Positions 8,507-16,554 of a DNA stretch of 64,000 nucleotides are shown here, piece after piece. The DNA is from Sphaerisporangium sp040683095 (GTDB taxonomy: Bacteria; Actinomycetota; Actinomycetes; Streptosporangiales; Streptosporangiaceae). The position numbers and the translations under genes were made by a program. Position 1 is the stretch's first letter; the number at the start of each line of letters is the position of its first letter. The stretch spans positions 36,366-100,365 of the forward strand of contig NZ_JBFBCI010000029.1 of the NCBI RefSeq assembly GCF_040683095.1, written 5' to 3'. The notes under the pieces are model-generated. The model was not told the origin of the DNA. It did no database searches and saw nothing but the letters and a program-made list of their open reading frames with translations.

Positions 8507-9249
8507 CACGCACCGTCCCCGTCGAGCCGGGTGATCGCCGAGCCGGCGTGCACGAGGATCAGGTCTCCCGCCTCCACCGGCTCCACGAGCAGGGTGTCCA
8601 CGAGTTCCCGCCCCGTCGCGGTGCGCACCAGCGCCCTGCCGTCATCCGGCATCCGCGGTGAGATCACCTCACCGATCCTTCCTTCGTCGCCACAGGTGAC
8701 GCACGTCTCCCCCTCGCACTCGGGGTCGGCCGGGGTGAGCAGCCCGGGATGCTCGAAGCAGACGTGGGTCAGCTCCCAGAGCAGGTGGTACAGCAGGACG
8801 AACCGGCCGGTCACCGGCAGCGCGGGGTCCGGGTCCTCCAGCCACAGCACGTGGTCGGCCGCGCCGGCCGGCGGCCGGGGGCCGTTGCCGATCCACACCG
8901 TGGCCGCCCCCCAGGCCTGCGCGCGGCGCATCATCGAGCACACCTCGGGGTCGGAGGCGGCGGCCACGGCCAGGATCACGTCTCCGGGCCGTACCGACAC
9001 CCGGGCCATGGCGACCGGGTCGGGGCCGGTCACGGCGACCGCGGGCAGCGCTCGCTTTCCGACGACGACCGGGTGGACGAACTCCACCGCGACGTGGTGG
9101 GCGTGCGGCGCCCAGGACGGCGACACGCACCACAGCGTGGCGCCGGCGGCGAAGCGGCGGGCCAGGGCGAGCGCGGCGGCGGCGAGGTCGGCGGCCGACT
9201 CCTCGTCCAGTCCACCGGCGGCGATGACCGGGGCGGTGGGGGCGCTCAT
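8506..9249 (-). CDS. SIS-domain protein fused to a HypC-like C-terminal domain
   Basis: The protein has 247 residues and two parts. Residues 1-165 form a SIS-like domain (PGDVILAVAAASDPEVCSMMRRA and VWIGNGP segments). The last 65 residues align with HypC: TCVTCGDEGRIGEV replaces the N-terminal MCLGIPGRIVEV, and it ends GDLILVHAGSAITRLD, almost identical to the tail core of HypC. Because the HypC part is internal, it lacks a free N-terminal cysteine but has a CVTC pair at that position. It overlaps hypC upstream by ATGA and the GmhA-like gene downstream. The function is unknown; a docking or ligand-shuttling role is inference. Confidence 0.8.
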   Translation of the reverse strand: MSAPTAPVIAAGGLDEESAADLAAAALALARRFAAGATLWCVSPSWAPHAHHVAVEFVHPVVVGKRALPAVAVTGPDPVAMARVSVRPGDVILAVAAASDPEVCSMMRRAQAWGAATVWIGNGPRPPAGAADHVLWLEDPDPALPVTGRFVLLYHLLWELTHVCFEHPGLLTPADPECEGETCVTCGDEGRIGEVISPRMPDDGRALVRTATGRELVDTLLVEPVEAGDLILVHAGSAITRLDGDGA

Positions 9250-9512
9250 CGCGGTGCCGCCGAGGTCTCGGCGGGGCCCGGAGCCTCGATCAGTTCGTAC
9301 TGCCGCATCAGGTCGAGCGTGGCCAGTGCGGACTCCTCGTCCAGCCGGGTCAGCGCGAATCCCGCGTGCACCAGGGTGTAATCGCCGACGCGGAGATCGG
9401 GAAGGTAGGCGAGGCACGCCTTCTTCGTCTCACCGGCGAAGTCGACACGCGCCATCGTCGTCCCGTTCTCCTCCCAGACCTCGACGATCCTGCCTGGAAT
9501 GCCCAGACACAT
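9246..9512 (-). CDS. hypC: Hydrogenase maturation chaperone HypC (first copy)
   Basis: The 88-residue protein starts MCLGIPGRIVEV and contains VHAGFALTRLDEE. The ATG at 9512 is chosen because it places the essential cysteine at position 2 and follows AAGGAGG at ideal spacing. A GTG two codons earlier overlaps the hypF stop. It is tightly coupled to hypF above and to the SIS-HypC gene below. Confidence 0.95.
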   Translation of the reverse strand: MCLGIPGRIVEVWEENGTTMARVDFAGETKKACLAYLPDLRVGDYTLVHAGFALTRLDEESALATLDLMRQYELIEAPGPAETSAAPR

Positions 9513-9514
9513 GG

Positions 9515-11902
9515 TCACCCCTCCTTCTCACTCGCCCGCAGCGCCGCGACGACCGCCTGCCCAAGCGCGAGGCCACCGTCGTTGGGCGGTACGACACGAT
9601 GGGTCAGCACCTCGAACCCCGCCGACCGCAGGCGGTCCCGGCAGGCGCGGAGCAGCAGCACATTCTGGAACACGCCTCCCGTGAGGCCTGCCAGCCGGAC
9701 ATCCCGCTCCCGGCCGACCTGTGTCACGAGCTCGGCGACGGCCACCGCCACCGCCTCGTGGAAGGCCGCCGCCAGGTCCGCGACCGGCGTGCCACCGCGC
9801 ATCCCGTCCACCAGGCCGTGCAGCAGCGGGGCCGCGTCGAGCGTACCGTCGGCGCCGACGGCGAGCCGCAGCGGTGGCAGGGGACCGTATCGGGCCGACG
9901 GGGCCGCCGTGGCCGCGAGCCCCTCCAGTTCGATCGCCGCCTGCCCTTCGTAGCCGACGCGGTGGCGGACCCCGAGCAGCGAGGAGACCGCGTCGAACAG
10001 CCGTCCCATGCTGGTGCAGTCGACGCAGCCCGTGCCACTGGCAAGCTGGGCGCGCACGACGCGGAGCTCCGCGGCCTCACACGCGGCCACCGGAGGCAGG
10101 TCGGGCGACCAGGGGATGCCGGCGGAGGTGAGGTGGGAGAGCGCCATCCGGCAGGGGTTGCGGACCCCGGCGTCGCCTCCGGGGAGCGGTACGGCACGCA
10201 GGTGGCCTGCCCGGGTGAAGCGGTGGCCGTCCGCGCCGAGCAGCAGCACCTCGCCGCCCCAGATCGTGCCGTCGGTGCCGTAGCCGGTGCCGTCGAAGGC
10301 GACCCCGACGATCGGCTCGCCCAGGCGGCCGTGCTCGGCGAGCAGCGAGGCGACGTGCGCGTGGTGATGCTGCACGAGCTCCACCGGCCGGTCGCCGGCA
10401 TGGCGCTCGGCCCAGCTCCGGGTGAGGTAGCCGGGGTGGGCGTCGGCGGCCAGCCGGACCGGCCGCACGTCGTACAAGGTCGTGAGCTGGGTGGCCGAGC
10501 GTTCGAAGGCCCGCAGCGTGGCGAGGCTTCCCATGTCGCCGATGTGCGCCGAGGAGAACGCGTGCCGCCCGCCTGTGACGCACAAGGTGTTCTTCAGCTC
10601 CCCGCCGACCGCCAAGATCGCCTCAGCCGGGCGGCCCAGCCTGACCGGCAGTGGCGCGTACCCGCGCGAGCGGCGGATGGGGAGTTCGTGATCGTCGACG
10701 ATGCGGACGACCGAGTCGTCGCACGGCACGTGTATCGGCCTGTCGTGGGTGAGCAGCGCGTCGGCCAGCGGCCGCAGCCGGGTGCGGGCGTCCTCGTCGT
10801 CGAAGCAGATCGGCTCGTCGGACAGGTTTGCGCTGGTCAGCACGAGCATTTCGGGAATCGGGCCGGAGAAGCCGGGAACCGGGGCGAACAGCAGGTGGTG
10901 CAGCGGCGAGTAGGGCAGCATCACCCCGATCAGCGGGTTGTCCGGCGCCACGCCTTCGGCGATGGGCGCGTCCGGCCGGCGGCGCAGCAGCACGATCGGG
11001 CGTGCCGGGCCGGTGAGCGCCGCGGCCTCGGCCGGGTCGATCTCGGCCAGCCGCCGTGCCACATCGAGGTCCCTGGCCATCACCGCGAACGGTTTCCCGG
11101 CTCGTGCCTTCCGGTCCCGCAGGAGCCGTACGGCGTTCGCACTGCCGGCCAGGCACGCCAGGTGGTATCCGCCGACCCCCTTCACCGCCACCACGAGCTC
11201 GGACGCCAGCGCTTGCTGGGCCGCGGCCAGCGCCATGTCGGAGCCGATGACGGTCCACTCCGGGGTCTCGAAGGACAGCCGGGGCCCGCAATCGGGGCAG
11301 CACAGCGGCTGCGCGTGGAAACGCCGGTCGGCGGGATCGTGATACTCGGCCGAACACGCGTCGCACATGGGGAAGTCCGCCATGGTCGTCGCGGGCCGGT
11401 CGTAGGGCAGCGAACGGATGATCGAGAACCGGGGGCCGCAGTTGGTGCAGGTGATGAAGGGATGGCGATGACGGCGATCACCCGGGTCGAAAAGCTCGCG
11501 CACGCAGTCGTCGCACAGCGCCACGTCCGGCGGGACGAGCGTGCGGGCACCGCCTGCGCCGCGGCTCGCCACGATACGGAAGCCCGGGTCCGAGGCGGAG
11601 GGCGCCATCGGGTCGGCGCGCACGGCCGCGATGTCGGCCAGCGGTGGCGCGTCGGTCCTCAACCGCCTGAGGAACTCCTCCACCGTGATGCCTGGGCCCT
11701 GGACCTCGATGAACACCGAGCGGGAATCGTTGCCGACGAAGCCGACGACGCCGAGTTCGGTGGCCAGCCGGTAGACGAAGGGCCGGAATCCGACCCCTTG
11801 CACGACCCCTTCGACCGTGACCCGGCAGCGCCGGACGGCATCCGGGGTGGAGTGGACGTCCGGGGGCGCTGACGGTTTCGACGGGGCCTGCGCCGGGGTC
11901 AT
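9515..11902 (-). CDS. hypF: Carbamoyltransferase HypF
   Basis: HypF makes carbamoyl-adenylate from carbamoyl phosphate and ATP and passes the carbamoyl group to HypE. The 795-residue protein shows all domains in order: acylphosphatase (about 25-115, VEGVVQGVGFRPFVYRL); a zinc-finger pair (CDDCVREL, CTNCG, CDACSAEY, CCPDCG); a YrdC-like domain; and a Kae1-like C-terminal domain with QHHHAHVASLL and GGVFQN. The length fits the family. Its ATG overlaps the NHL gene's stop (ATGA). Confidence 0.97.
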   Translation of the reverse strand: MTPAQAPSKPSAPPDVHSTPDAVRRCRVTVEGVVQGVGFRPFVYRLATELGVVGFVGNDSRSVFIEVQGPGITVEEFLRRLRTDAPPLADIAAVRADPMAPSASDPGFRIVASRGAGGARTLVPPDVALCDDCVRELFDPGDRRHRHPFITCTNCGPRFSIIRSLPYDRPATTMADFPMCDACSAEYHDPADRRFHAQPLCCPDCGPRLSFETPEWTVIGSDMALAAAQQALASELVVAVKGVGGYHLACLAGSANAVRLLRDRKARAGKPFAVMARDLDVARRLAEIDPAEAAALTGPARPIVLLRRRPDAPIAEGVAPDNPLIGVMLPYSPLHHLLFAPVPGFSGPIPEMLVLTSANLSDEPICFDDEDARTRLRPLADALLTHDRPIHVPCDDSVVRIVDDHELPIRRSRGYAPLPVRLGRPAEAILAVGGELKNTLCVTGGRHAFSSAHIGDMGSLATLRAFERSATQLTTLYDVRPVRLAADAHPGYLTRSWAERHAGDRPVELVQHHHAHVASLLAEHGRLGEPIVGVAFDGTGYGTDGTIWGGEVLLLGADGHRFTRAGHLRAVPLPGGDAGVRNPCRMALSHLTSAGIPWSPDLPPVAACEAAELRVVRAQLASGTGCVDCTSMGRLFDAVSSLLGVRHRVGYEGQAAIELEGLAATAAPSARYGPLPPLRLAVGADGTLDAAPLLHGLVDGMRGGTPVADLAAAFHEAVAVAVAELVTQVGRERDVRLAGLTGGVFQNVLLLRACRDRLRSAGFEVLTHRVVPPNDGGLALGQAVVAALRASEKEG

Positions 11903-13038
11903 GTCCGCCGCCAGATCACGACGCGGTTGTTGCCCGAGTCGGCGACCGCCAGCCGGTCGCCGTGCAGCCACAACCCGTACGGCCAGCACAGGGTGTCGCG
12001 TTCGACGCCGGACCAGCGGTTCTCGCCGCCGGCCTCGAAGGAGGTCTGCCCGAGCACCGCGTCGGCCGGGCGCCCGCCCCCGGGCAGGCCGTCCCACAGC
12101 AGGATCCGGTTGTTCGCCGTGTCGGCCACCGCCAGGCGGCCGTCGTCCAGCGACACGGCGTACGGGAAGCGGAAGCCGTCGGCGCGCTGCGGCGCGTACG
12201 GGAACTCGGTGGCGCTGTGGAAGTCGGGCTGACCGAGCACGAGGTCGGCGCCGCGGTCCGCCTCCGGCCGGGGACGCCAGCCGAGGACGCGGTGGTTGCC
12301 CGCGTCGGCGACGAGCAGCAGGCCGGCGGCTCCGGTGACGGCGTGCGGCCATCGGAAGCTGGCCGGTCCGACCCCTTCGCCGCGGTTCTCCTCCCGGTGC
12401 CTCGGATCGGCCTGGCCGAGCACCAGGTCGGCCGGCCGGTCGGCGGACCCCGGGATGCCGTCCGCCCAGGCCAGGACCCGGCGATTGCCCGTGTCGGCCA
12501 CGTAGAACCAGCCGTCCACGACGCCGATCCCGAAGGGCCAGTACATCGAGTTCGCCGAGCACTCCCCGCCGCGATTCGGCTCGGCCGAGGAGAGATCGCG
12601 CTGGCCCAGCACGAGGTCGGGCCGCCGGCCGGTACGTCGCGGCACCTCGTCCCACACCAGCACGCGGTGGTGCCAGGCGTCGGCGACGACCAGCCGTCCT
12701 TCGTGGACAAGGACCCCGGTGGGCAGGTGCAGCCCGTGCTCGGGTCCGCGCCCACCCGCCCCCGGGCCTTCGGTCACGCCGTCGGGCTGGCCGATGACCA
12801 CGTCGGCGGGTTGCTCGTCCTGGTCCGGCACGCCATGCCAGATGAGCACCCGATGGTTGCCGGAGTCCGCCACCACCAGGTGACGGTCGTCGAGGAACAC
12901 CCCGCGCGGGGAGTACAGCCAGGCCATCGTCGGGTTCGCCGGAGGCAGCGCCAGGCCGCCGGGCGCCGGGGCTCCGATCCAGGTCTGCGGTGTCCAGCCC
13001 GCGGCCAGGCTCACGTCCTGTACTCGCACCCCGCTCAC
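11899..13038 (-). CDS. NHL-repeat beta-propeller protein of the huc cluster
   Basis: The protein has 379 residues and at least six NHL-type repeats, each with a VVADSGNHRVLIW-like core (VADAWHHRVLVW, VADTGNRRVLAW, VADAGNHRVLGW, VADTANNRILLW, VADSGNNRVVIW) and an interleaved VLGQ.D segment. There is no signal peptide, so it is probably a cytoplasmic propeller for protein contacts. It starts at a GTG overlapping the hucE stop (GTGA). Similar NHL proteins occur in other hydrogenase operons (established from family context). A role in assembly or docking of the hydrogenase is inference. Confidence 0.85.
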   Translation of the reverse strand: MSGVRVQDVSLAAGWTPQTWIGAPAPGGLALPPANPTMAWLYSPRGVFLDDRHLVVADSGNHRVLIWHGVPDQDEQPADVVIGQPDGVTEGPGAGGRGPEHGLHLPTGVLVHEGRLVVADAWHHRVLVWDEVPRRTGRRPDLVLGQRDLSSAEPNRGGECSANSMYWPFGIGVVDGWFYVADTGNRRVLAWADGIPGSADRPADLVLGQADPRHREENRGEGVGPASFRWPHAVTGAAGLLLVADAGNHRVLGWRPRPEADRGADLVLGQPDFHSATEFPYAPQRADGFRFPYAVSLDDGRLAVADTANNRILLWDGLPGGGRPADAVLGQTSFEAGGENRWSGVERDTLCWPYGLWLHGDRLAVADSGNNRVVIWRRT

Positions 13039-13943
13039 GCGTCACCCCTGATCCAGACGTATCCGTCGTCGACCCGCAGGGGAAGCTGCTCAAGCTGCGC
13101 GCCCGGCATGCTCATGCACTCGCCCGACATGGCGTCGTAGCAGAATCCGTGCCACGGGCAGGTGAGGGTGCCGGCGTCGCCGTCCAGCAGCGCCGCGTCC
13201 AGCGGCATGCCCTGGTGCGCGCAGGCGTTGACGTAGGCGTTGAGCCGGCCGCCGAGCCGCACCACGATCACCTCGACCTCCTTGCCGGCGGTCGTGACCA
13301 GGCGCATCGGGGTGACCTTGCCGTCCGGGACGTCCTCGACCGGCGTGGTGCGCACCCATCCCTCCTCCCGGGGATCCCTGCCGACCCGCACGGCGCTCAG
13401 CGGGATGAGCGTCGGCGACGGCTCGTCGGGCACCACCTCGACCTTGGTAATGCCGGCGACACCGTTGACGAGCGCCTCCTCGACGCCGTCGCGCAACGTC
13501 ACCGACGACATCGAGCAACCGTTGCAGGCGCCCTTCAGCCGCACGTAGGCCACGCCGTCCTCGACACGGACCAGCTCGGCGTCGCCGCCGTGAGACTGGA
13601 GCGACGGGCGGACGGTTTCCAGCACGCGCTTCGCCTCGGTGAGCGGGTCCGGCCGGATGATCCCGTGCAGCGTGAGCAGCAGGCGCACCTCGGGCTCGTC
13701 GACCAGCTCGAACAGCAGCTCACGTGCCCGCTCGTCCGCACGCATCCGGCGTACGATCGTGACCAGCCCTGCGCGGTGGACGGCCTCCACGGCCGCCTTG
13801 AGCTCCTCCGCGGTGCGCCGCGCCTCGCCGTCCAGCTCCGCCACCCGGCGCACGGCGTCGTCCACCCGCCCGGCGAGCTCGGTGAAGGCCGGTTCCGTCT
13901 GGGCCCGTTCCGTTTGGGGCTGTTCTGCCGCGGTCGTGCTCAT
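13035..13943 (-). CDS. hucE: NifU-domain/Rieske iron-sulfur protein, HucE-like electron acceptor
   Basis: The protein has 302 residues and three parts. The N-terminal helical region runs to about 105. A NifU C-terminal-like domain has GACNGCSMSSVTL, with the CxxC that holds or transfers an Fe-S cluster. A C-terminal Rieske domain has CAHQGMPLD and CPWHGFCYD, both Cys-x-His boxes intact. Operon-linked Fe-S proteins of this sort have been proposed as electron carriers between the hydrogenase and the respiratory chain in mycobacteria; the symbol follows that usage and the orthology is by architecture and position. It is 10 bp below the small hypothetical gene. Confidence 0.82.
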   Translation of the reverse strand: MSTTAAEQPQTERAQTEPAFTELAGRVDDAVRRVAELDGEARRTAEELKAAVEAVHRAGLVTIVRRMRADERARELLFELVDEPEVRLLLTLHGIIRPDPLTEAKRVLETVRPSLQSHGGDAELVRVEDGVAYVRLKGACNGCSMSSVTLRDGVEEALVNGVAGITKVEVVPDEPSPTLIPLSAVRVGRDPREEGWVRTTPVEDVPDGKVTPMRLVTTAGKEVEVIVVRLGGRLNAYVNACAHQGMPLDAALLDGDAGTLTCPWHGFCYDAMSGECMSMPGAQLEQLPLRVDDGYVWIRGDA

Positions 13944-13953
13944 CTCTCGTCCC

Positions 13954-14313
13954 TCATCCGTACCGTTCGGCCCGGTCCATGGCCTCGATCACCTTGGCCG
14001 CCAGGAGCTCGGCGAAGGCCTTCCTGGCGAGCCGGGCGAGCACGTCCGACACGGTCCCGGTGTCGTCCACGGTCACCTGCCGCTTGTGCAGGGCCTGCAA
14101 CACGAACGCGGAACCGGCGGCGTCGTCGAGACAGAAGTCGGCGAACACCGCGTCGACGTACTCGTCCAGCCACACCCCCTCGCCCTGCGGGTCGGTACGC
14201 AGGCGGCGCAGCGCGTTGTCCTGGCCTTCGCAGCGCTGGACGATCCGCTCGGCGAACCGTTCCGCGGCGGTGAGCAGCATGACGTCGAACTGCTGCCGTA
14301 GGTAGGCGTCCAT
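13954..14313 (-). CDS. Conserved-looking hypothetical protein of the huc cluster
   Basis: This 119-residue, mostly helical protein has no recognisable domain. It is acidic, rich in Ala, Leu and Arg, with no membrane segment. It starts at an ATG 5 bp after the TPR gene and ends 10 bp before hucE, so it is surely part of the operon. The segments DEYVDAVFADFC and RKAFAELLAAKVIEAMDRA look like amphipathic helices suited to binding a partner. No function can be assigned. Confidence 0.75.
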   Translation of the reverse strand: MDAYLRQQFDVMLLTAAERFAERIVQRCEGQDNALRRLRTDPQGEGVWLDEYVDAVFADFCLDDAAGSAFVLQALHKRQVTVDDTGTVSDVLARLARKAFAELLAAKVIEAMDRAERYG

Positions 14314-14318
14314 GGCAC

Positions 14319-15572
14319 CTATCCCTGGGTCCTGGTCAATGTCGTCTGACGGGCGATCTCGTCCAGCACGGTGCGCACCGTGCGGACCGACTCCCCGTCC
14401 TGGAACTCCTCGAAGATGAACCGCGCCTCGTAGAGCTTGGCCTTGGCGTGGTCGAACATGCCCAGGTGCGCCAGGGCGTTGCCCTGATTGGCCAGCACCC
14501 GGGCGCGCCCGAGGGGGTCGTGCTCACGGTCGCGCACCTCGAGCACCGCCTCGTACAGCTCGACCGCCTCGACGAGGTTGTCGCCCTGGCGCCGGGAAGG
14601 CAAGTAGACCAACGCGTTGGCGAGGTTGAGCTGGGCGCTCGCCCACCGTTCCGGATGGGTCTCGGGCGTGTACACCTTCAGCGCGGAGCGCAGCGACCGT
14701 ACCGCGACCCCTTGGCGTAGCTGGTCGGACGCCTCCGTCATCGGCATGGTGAGGTAGGCGATGGCCAGGTTGGCGTGGGCCGCCGCCCACAGCTCGGGCG
14801 CCTCGCCGGAGGTCACGAGCCGCAGCGCCGCGTGGTAGTGCTTCACGGCCCTGACCAGCAGGTCGCGGCGCTCGCCCGCCTCCTCGTGCAGCGTCAGCGC
14901 CAGCGTCAGGTGCATCTCGGCCTGCGCGACCCGCAGGTCGGTGCCGTCCAGCAGTTCCAGTGCCCGCTCCAGGGTGTCCACCACCTCCCGGGCCGGCCCG
15001 GACGTTCCGGGCACGTGCGCGTCCTTGCGGATCACGGCCGCGGCGCCGAGCAGCACGCCCGCCAGAGGGCGGGACACGCCGAGAGCCGGCGTCACGGCCT
15101 CGTCGAGCAGCCGCAGTGCCCGCTCGGGCTCGCCACGGTCCACGGCCTGGGTGGCCTGTGCCGACAGGACCAGTGCGGCCAGTTCGCCGTCGGCCGTGCC
15201 GAGCTCTGGAGGACCGTCGGCGCGTCCGAGGACGAAGGACACCAGGTCCACCAGTACGGCGAACGGTTCGCCGAGGTCCTCGCGCAGCCGGGCGGGATCC
15301 TCGCCGTCCGGATCGACGACGAACCGGTTGTACCTGGTGACGGGGTCGTCGCCGCGCAATTCGGCGCGTGCCCCGTCGATGTCCCCCGCCAGCGCGAGTT
15401 CGTGTGCGCGCAGCGCGGGCGGCCAGCTCTGAGGTACCCGGCCCGCCACGAGGTCGGCCCGGCACGCCTCGGTGTCCTCTCCACCGGGGACGAGGAAGAA
15501 CCCCGCGGGCAGCGGGAACACCCCGAGCGGCTGCGGGCGGGCGGCGGGCTCCGCACGGACCTCGTCGATCAT
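14319..15572 (-). CDS. TPR-repeat protein of the huc cluster
   Basis: The protein has 417 residues. The first 120 have no clear family. Residues from about 150 onward form helical TPR-like repeats (LALTLHEEAGERRDLLVRAVKHYHAAL, LNLANALVYLPS, VLANQGNALAHLGMFDHAKAKLYEA). TPR proteins act as docking scaffolds. The ATG at 15572 is used. A GTG at 15602 overlapping the protease stop would add ten residues and is possible. The neighbours are the hydrogenase protease and the 119-residue hypothetical, so it may help large-subunit maturation (inference). Confidence 0.85.
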   Translation of the reverse strand: MIDEVRAEPAARPQPLGVFPLPAGFFLVPGGEDTEACRADLVAGRVPQSWPPALRAHELALAGDIDGARAELRGDDPVTRYNRFVVDPDGEDPARLREDLGEPFAVLVDLVSFVLGRADGPPELGTADGELAALVLSAQATQAVDRGEPERALRLLDEAVTPALGVSRPLAGVLLGAAAVIRKDAHVPGTSGPAREVVDTLERALELLDGTDLRVAQAEMHLTLALTLHEEAGERRDLLVRAVKHYHAALRLVTSGEAPELWAAAHANLAIAYLTMPMTEASDQLRQGVAVRSLRSALKVYTPETHPERWASAQLNLANALVYLPSRRQGDNLVEAVELYEAVLEVRDREHDPLGRARVLANQGNALAHLGMFDHAKAKLYEARFIFEEFQDGESVRTVRTVLDEIARQTTLTRTQG

Positions 15573-15598
15573 GTACTCACCGCTTCCACACGAGCCGT

Positions 15599-16429
15599 TC
15601 ACGGCGACCACCGCTCCGCCTGGAGCGGCACACGGAGCGCGCCGTTCGTGTCGTCCCAGATCGCGGGGTGCGTCCCCACCGGGAACCGGTCGTCCAGCAC
15701 CTCGCGGACCAGGACGCAGCGGTCGCCCTCGGGAGTGCGCTGCTTCAGCAGCAGGCCACCGCCCTGCGGTCCGCGCAACGGGATCAGCCAGAGCTCGCCG
15801 TCGCGGCGGACGGCCACCGCGGCGTCGCCGGGAAAGCGGCGCGCGGCCAGGTCTGCGCCGAGCCGCAGATATCCGTCCTCGGTGAACTCCACCCTCGGCC
15901 GCTCGGATCCGGGGGGTCTGAGCCCGGCCAGAAAGTCGTCTTCGATCAGGACGATCACCTTCTCCATGGCCTGCCGCACCGCCAGGGAGAGCTCCGCGCC
16001 CGGGTCGACGCGCTCGGCCTCGATCAGGAACACCGTGACGTCGTCGGGATAGGCGTCCTTGAGCAGCCAGTGGGCGAAGGCCAGCGCGTGGTCCCAGCGG
16101 AAGGAGTGCGTGTGCAGGCCGCCCAGCGGGGGCAGGTCGGCCACGGCGGGGCCCGGCACGCGGTAGATCGTCCCGGGCGTCGCGCCGGTCCGCGCGGCGT
16201 CGACCAGGACGACCCTGCGGGCTCCGCGCATGCGGAAGGCCACCTCCATGCCCGCGGTCCCTCCGTCCACGATCCGCGCGCCGTCGGGCACACCGTGCTC
16301 CCACAGGTGCCGGACCAGGACGGGACCCACTCCGTCGTCGCCGCGGAGCAGGTTGCCGCAGCCCACGACGAGAACCTGGCACGCGTGGACCTCCGTGCCC
16401 TCGATCGGTTCCTCATGGAGCCGCGTCAT
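15599..16429 (-). CDS. Hydrogenase maturation endopeptidase with long C-terminal extension
   Basis: This peptidase (HyaD/HupD family) removes the C-terminal tail of the large subunit after nickel insertion. The N-terminal 160 residues carry the family pattern: VVGCGNLLRGDDGVG with the nickel-sensing acid, IVDGGTAGME, and LVDAARTGATPG. The total is 276 residues, while typical members have about 150-165. The extra 110 residues (from about VEFTEDGYLRLGAD) look beta-rich and have no recognised family. It starts at ATG 16429 after AGGAAG and lies 125 bp downstream of hucL, beyond a hairpin. Confidence 0.92.
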   Translation of the reverse strand: MTRLHEEPIEGTEVHACQVLVVGCGNLLRGDDGVGPVLVRHLWEHGVPDGARIVDGGTAGMEVAFRMRGARRVVLVDAARTGATPGTIYRVPGPAVADLPPLGGLHTHSFRWDHALAFAHWLLKDAYPDDVTVFLIEAERVDPGAELSLAVRQAMEKVIVLIEDDFLAGLRPPGSERPRVEFTEDGYLRLGADLAARRFPGDAAVAVRRDGELWLIPLRGPQGGGLLLKQRTPEGDRCVLVREVLDDRFPVGTHPAIWDDTNGALRVPLQAERWSP

Positions 16430-16498
16430 CGGATCACTTCCTCACATCGCCGTGAAAAACGAGCCGCTTCGGCGGGGTGGTCCCCCGCACGCCGGAGG

Positions 16499-16528
16499 CC
16501 CTCCGGCCGGTCGCCGCCGGCCGGAGGG
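16499..16528 (-). terminator. Intra-operon 12-bp hairpin between hucL and protease gene
   Basis: The perfect arms 16499-16510 and 16517-16528 (CCCTCCGGCCGG and its complement) have a 6-nt loop, located 27 bp after the hucL stop. Position and strength suggest a partial terminator or an RNA 3' end that protects hucMSL mRNA, giving more structural subunit than maturation factors. This function is inferred. Confidence 0.6.
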
Positions 16529-16554
16529 CGCCGGAGAATCCCGGCCGACGGGTG

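Noticed and set aside
7844..9249. Heptose or lipopolysaccharide biosynthesis suggested by GmhA-like similarity
   Set aside because: No other heptose genes are present, the organism looks Gram-positive, and both SIS genes are embedded in the hyp operon.
8453..11872. 1139-codon open frame on the plus strand opposite hypF and neighbours
   Set aside because: It is antisense to several well-identified genes, has Arg/Gly/Ala-rich composition and no family; such shadow frames are normal at this GC content.
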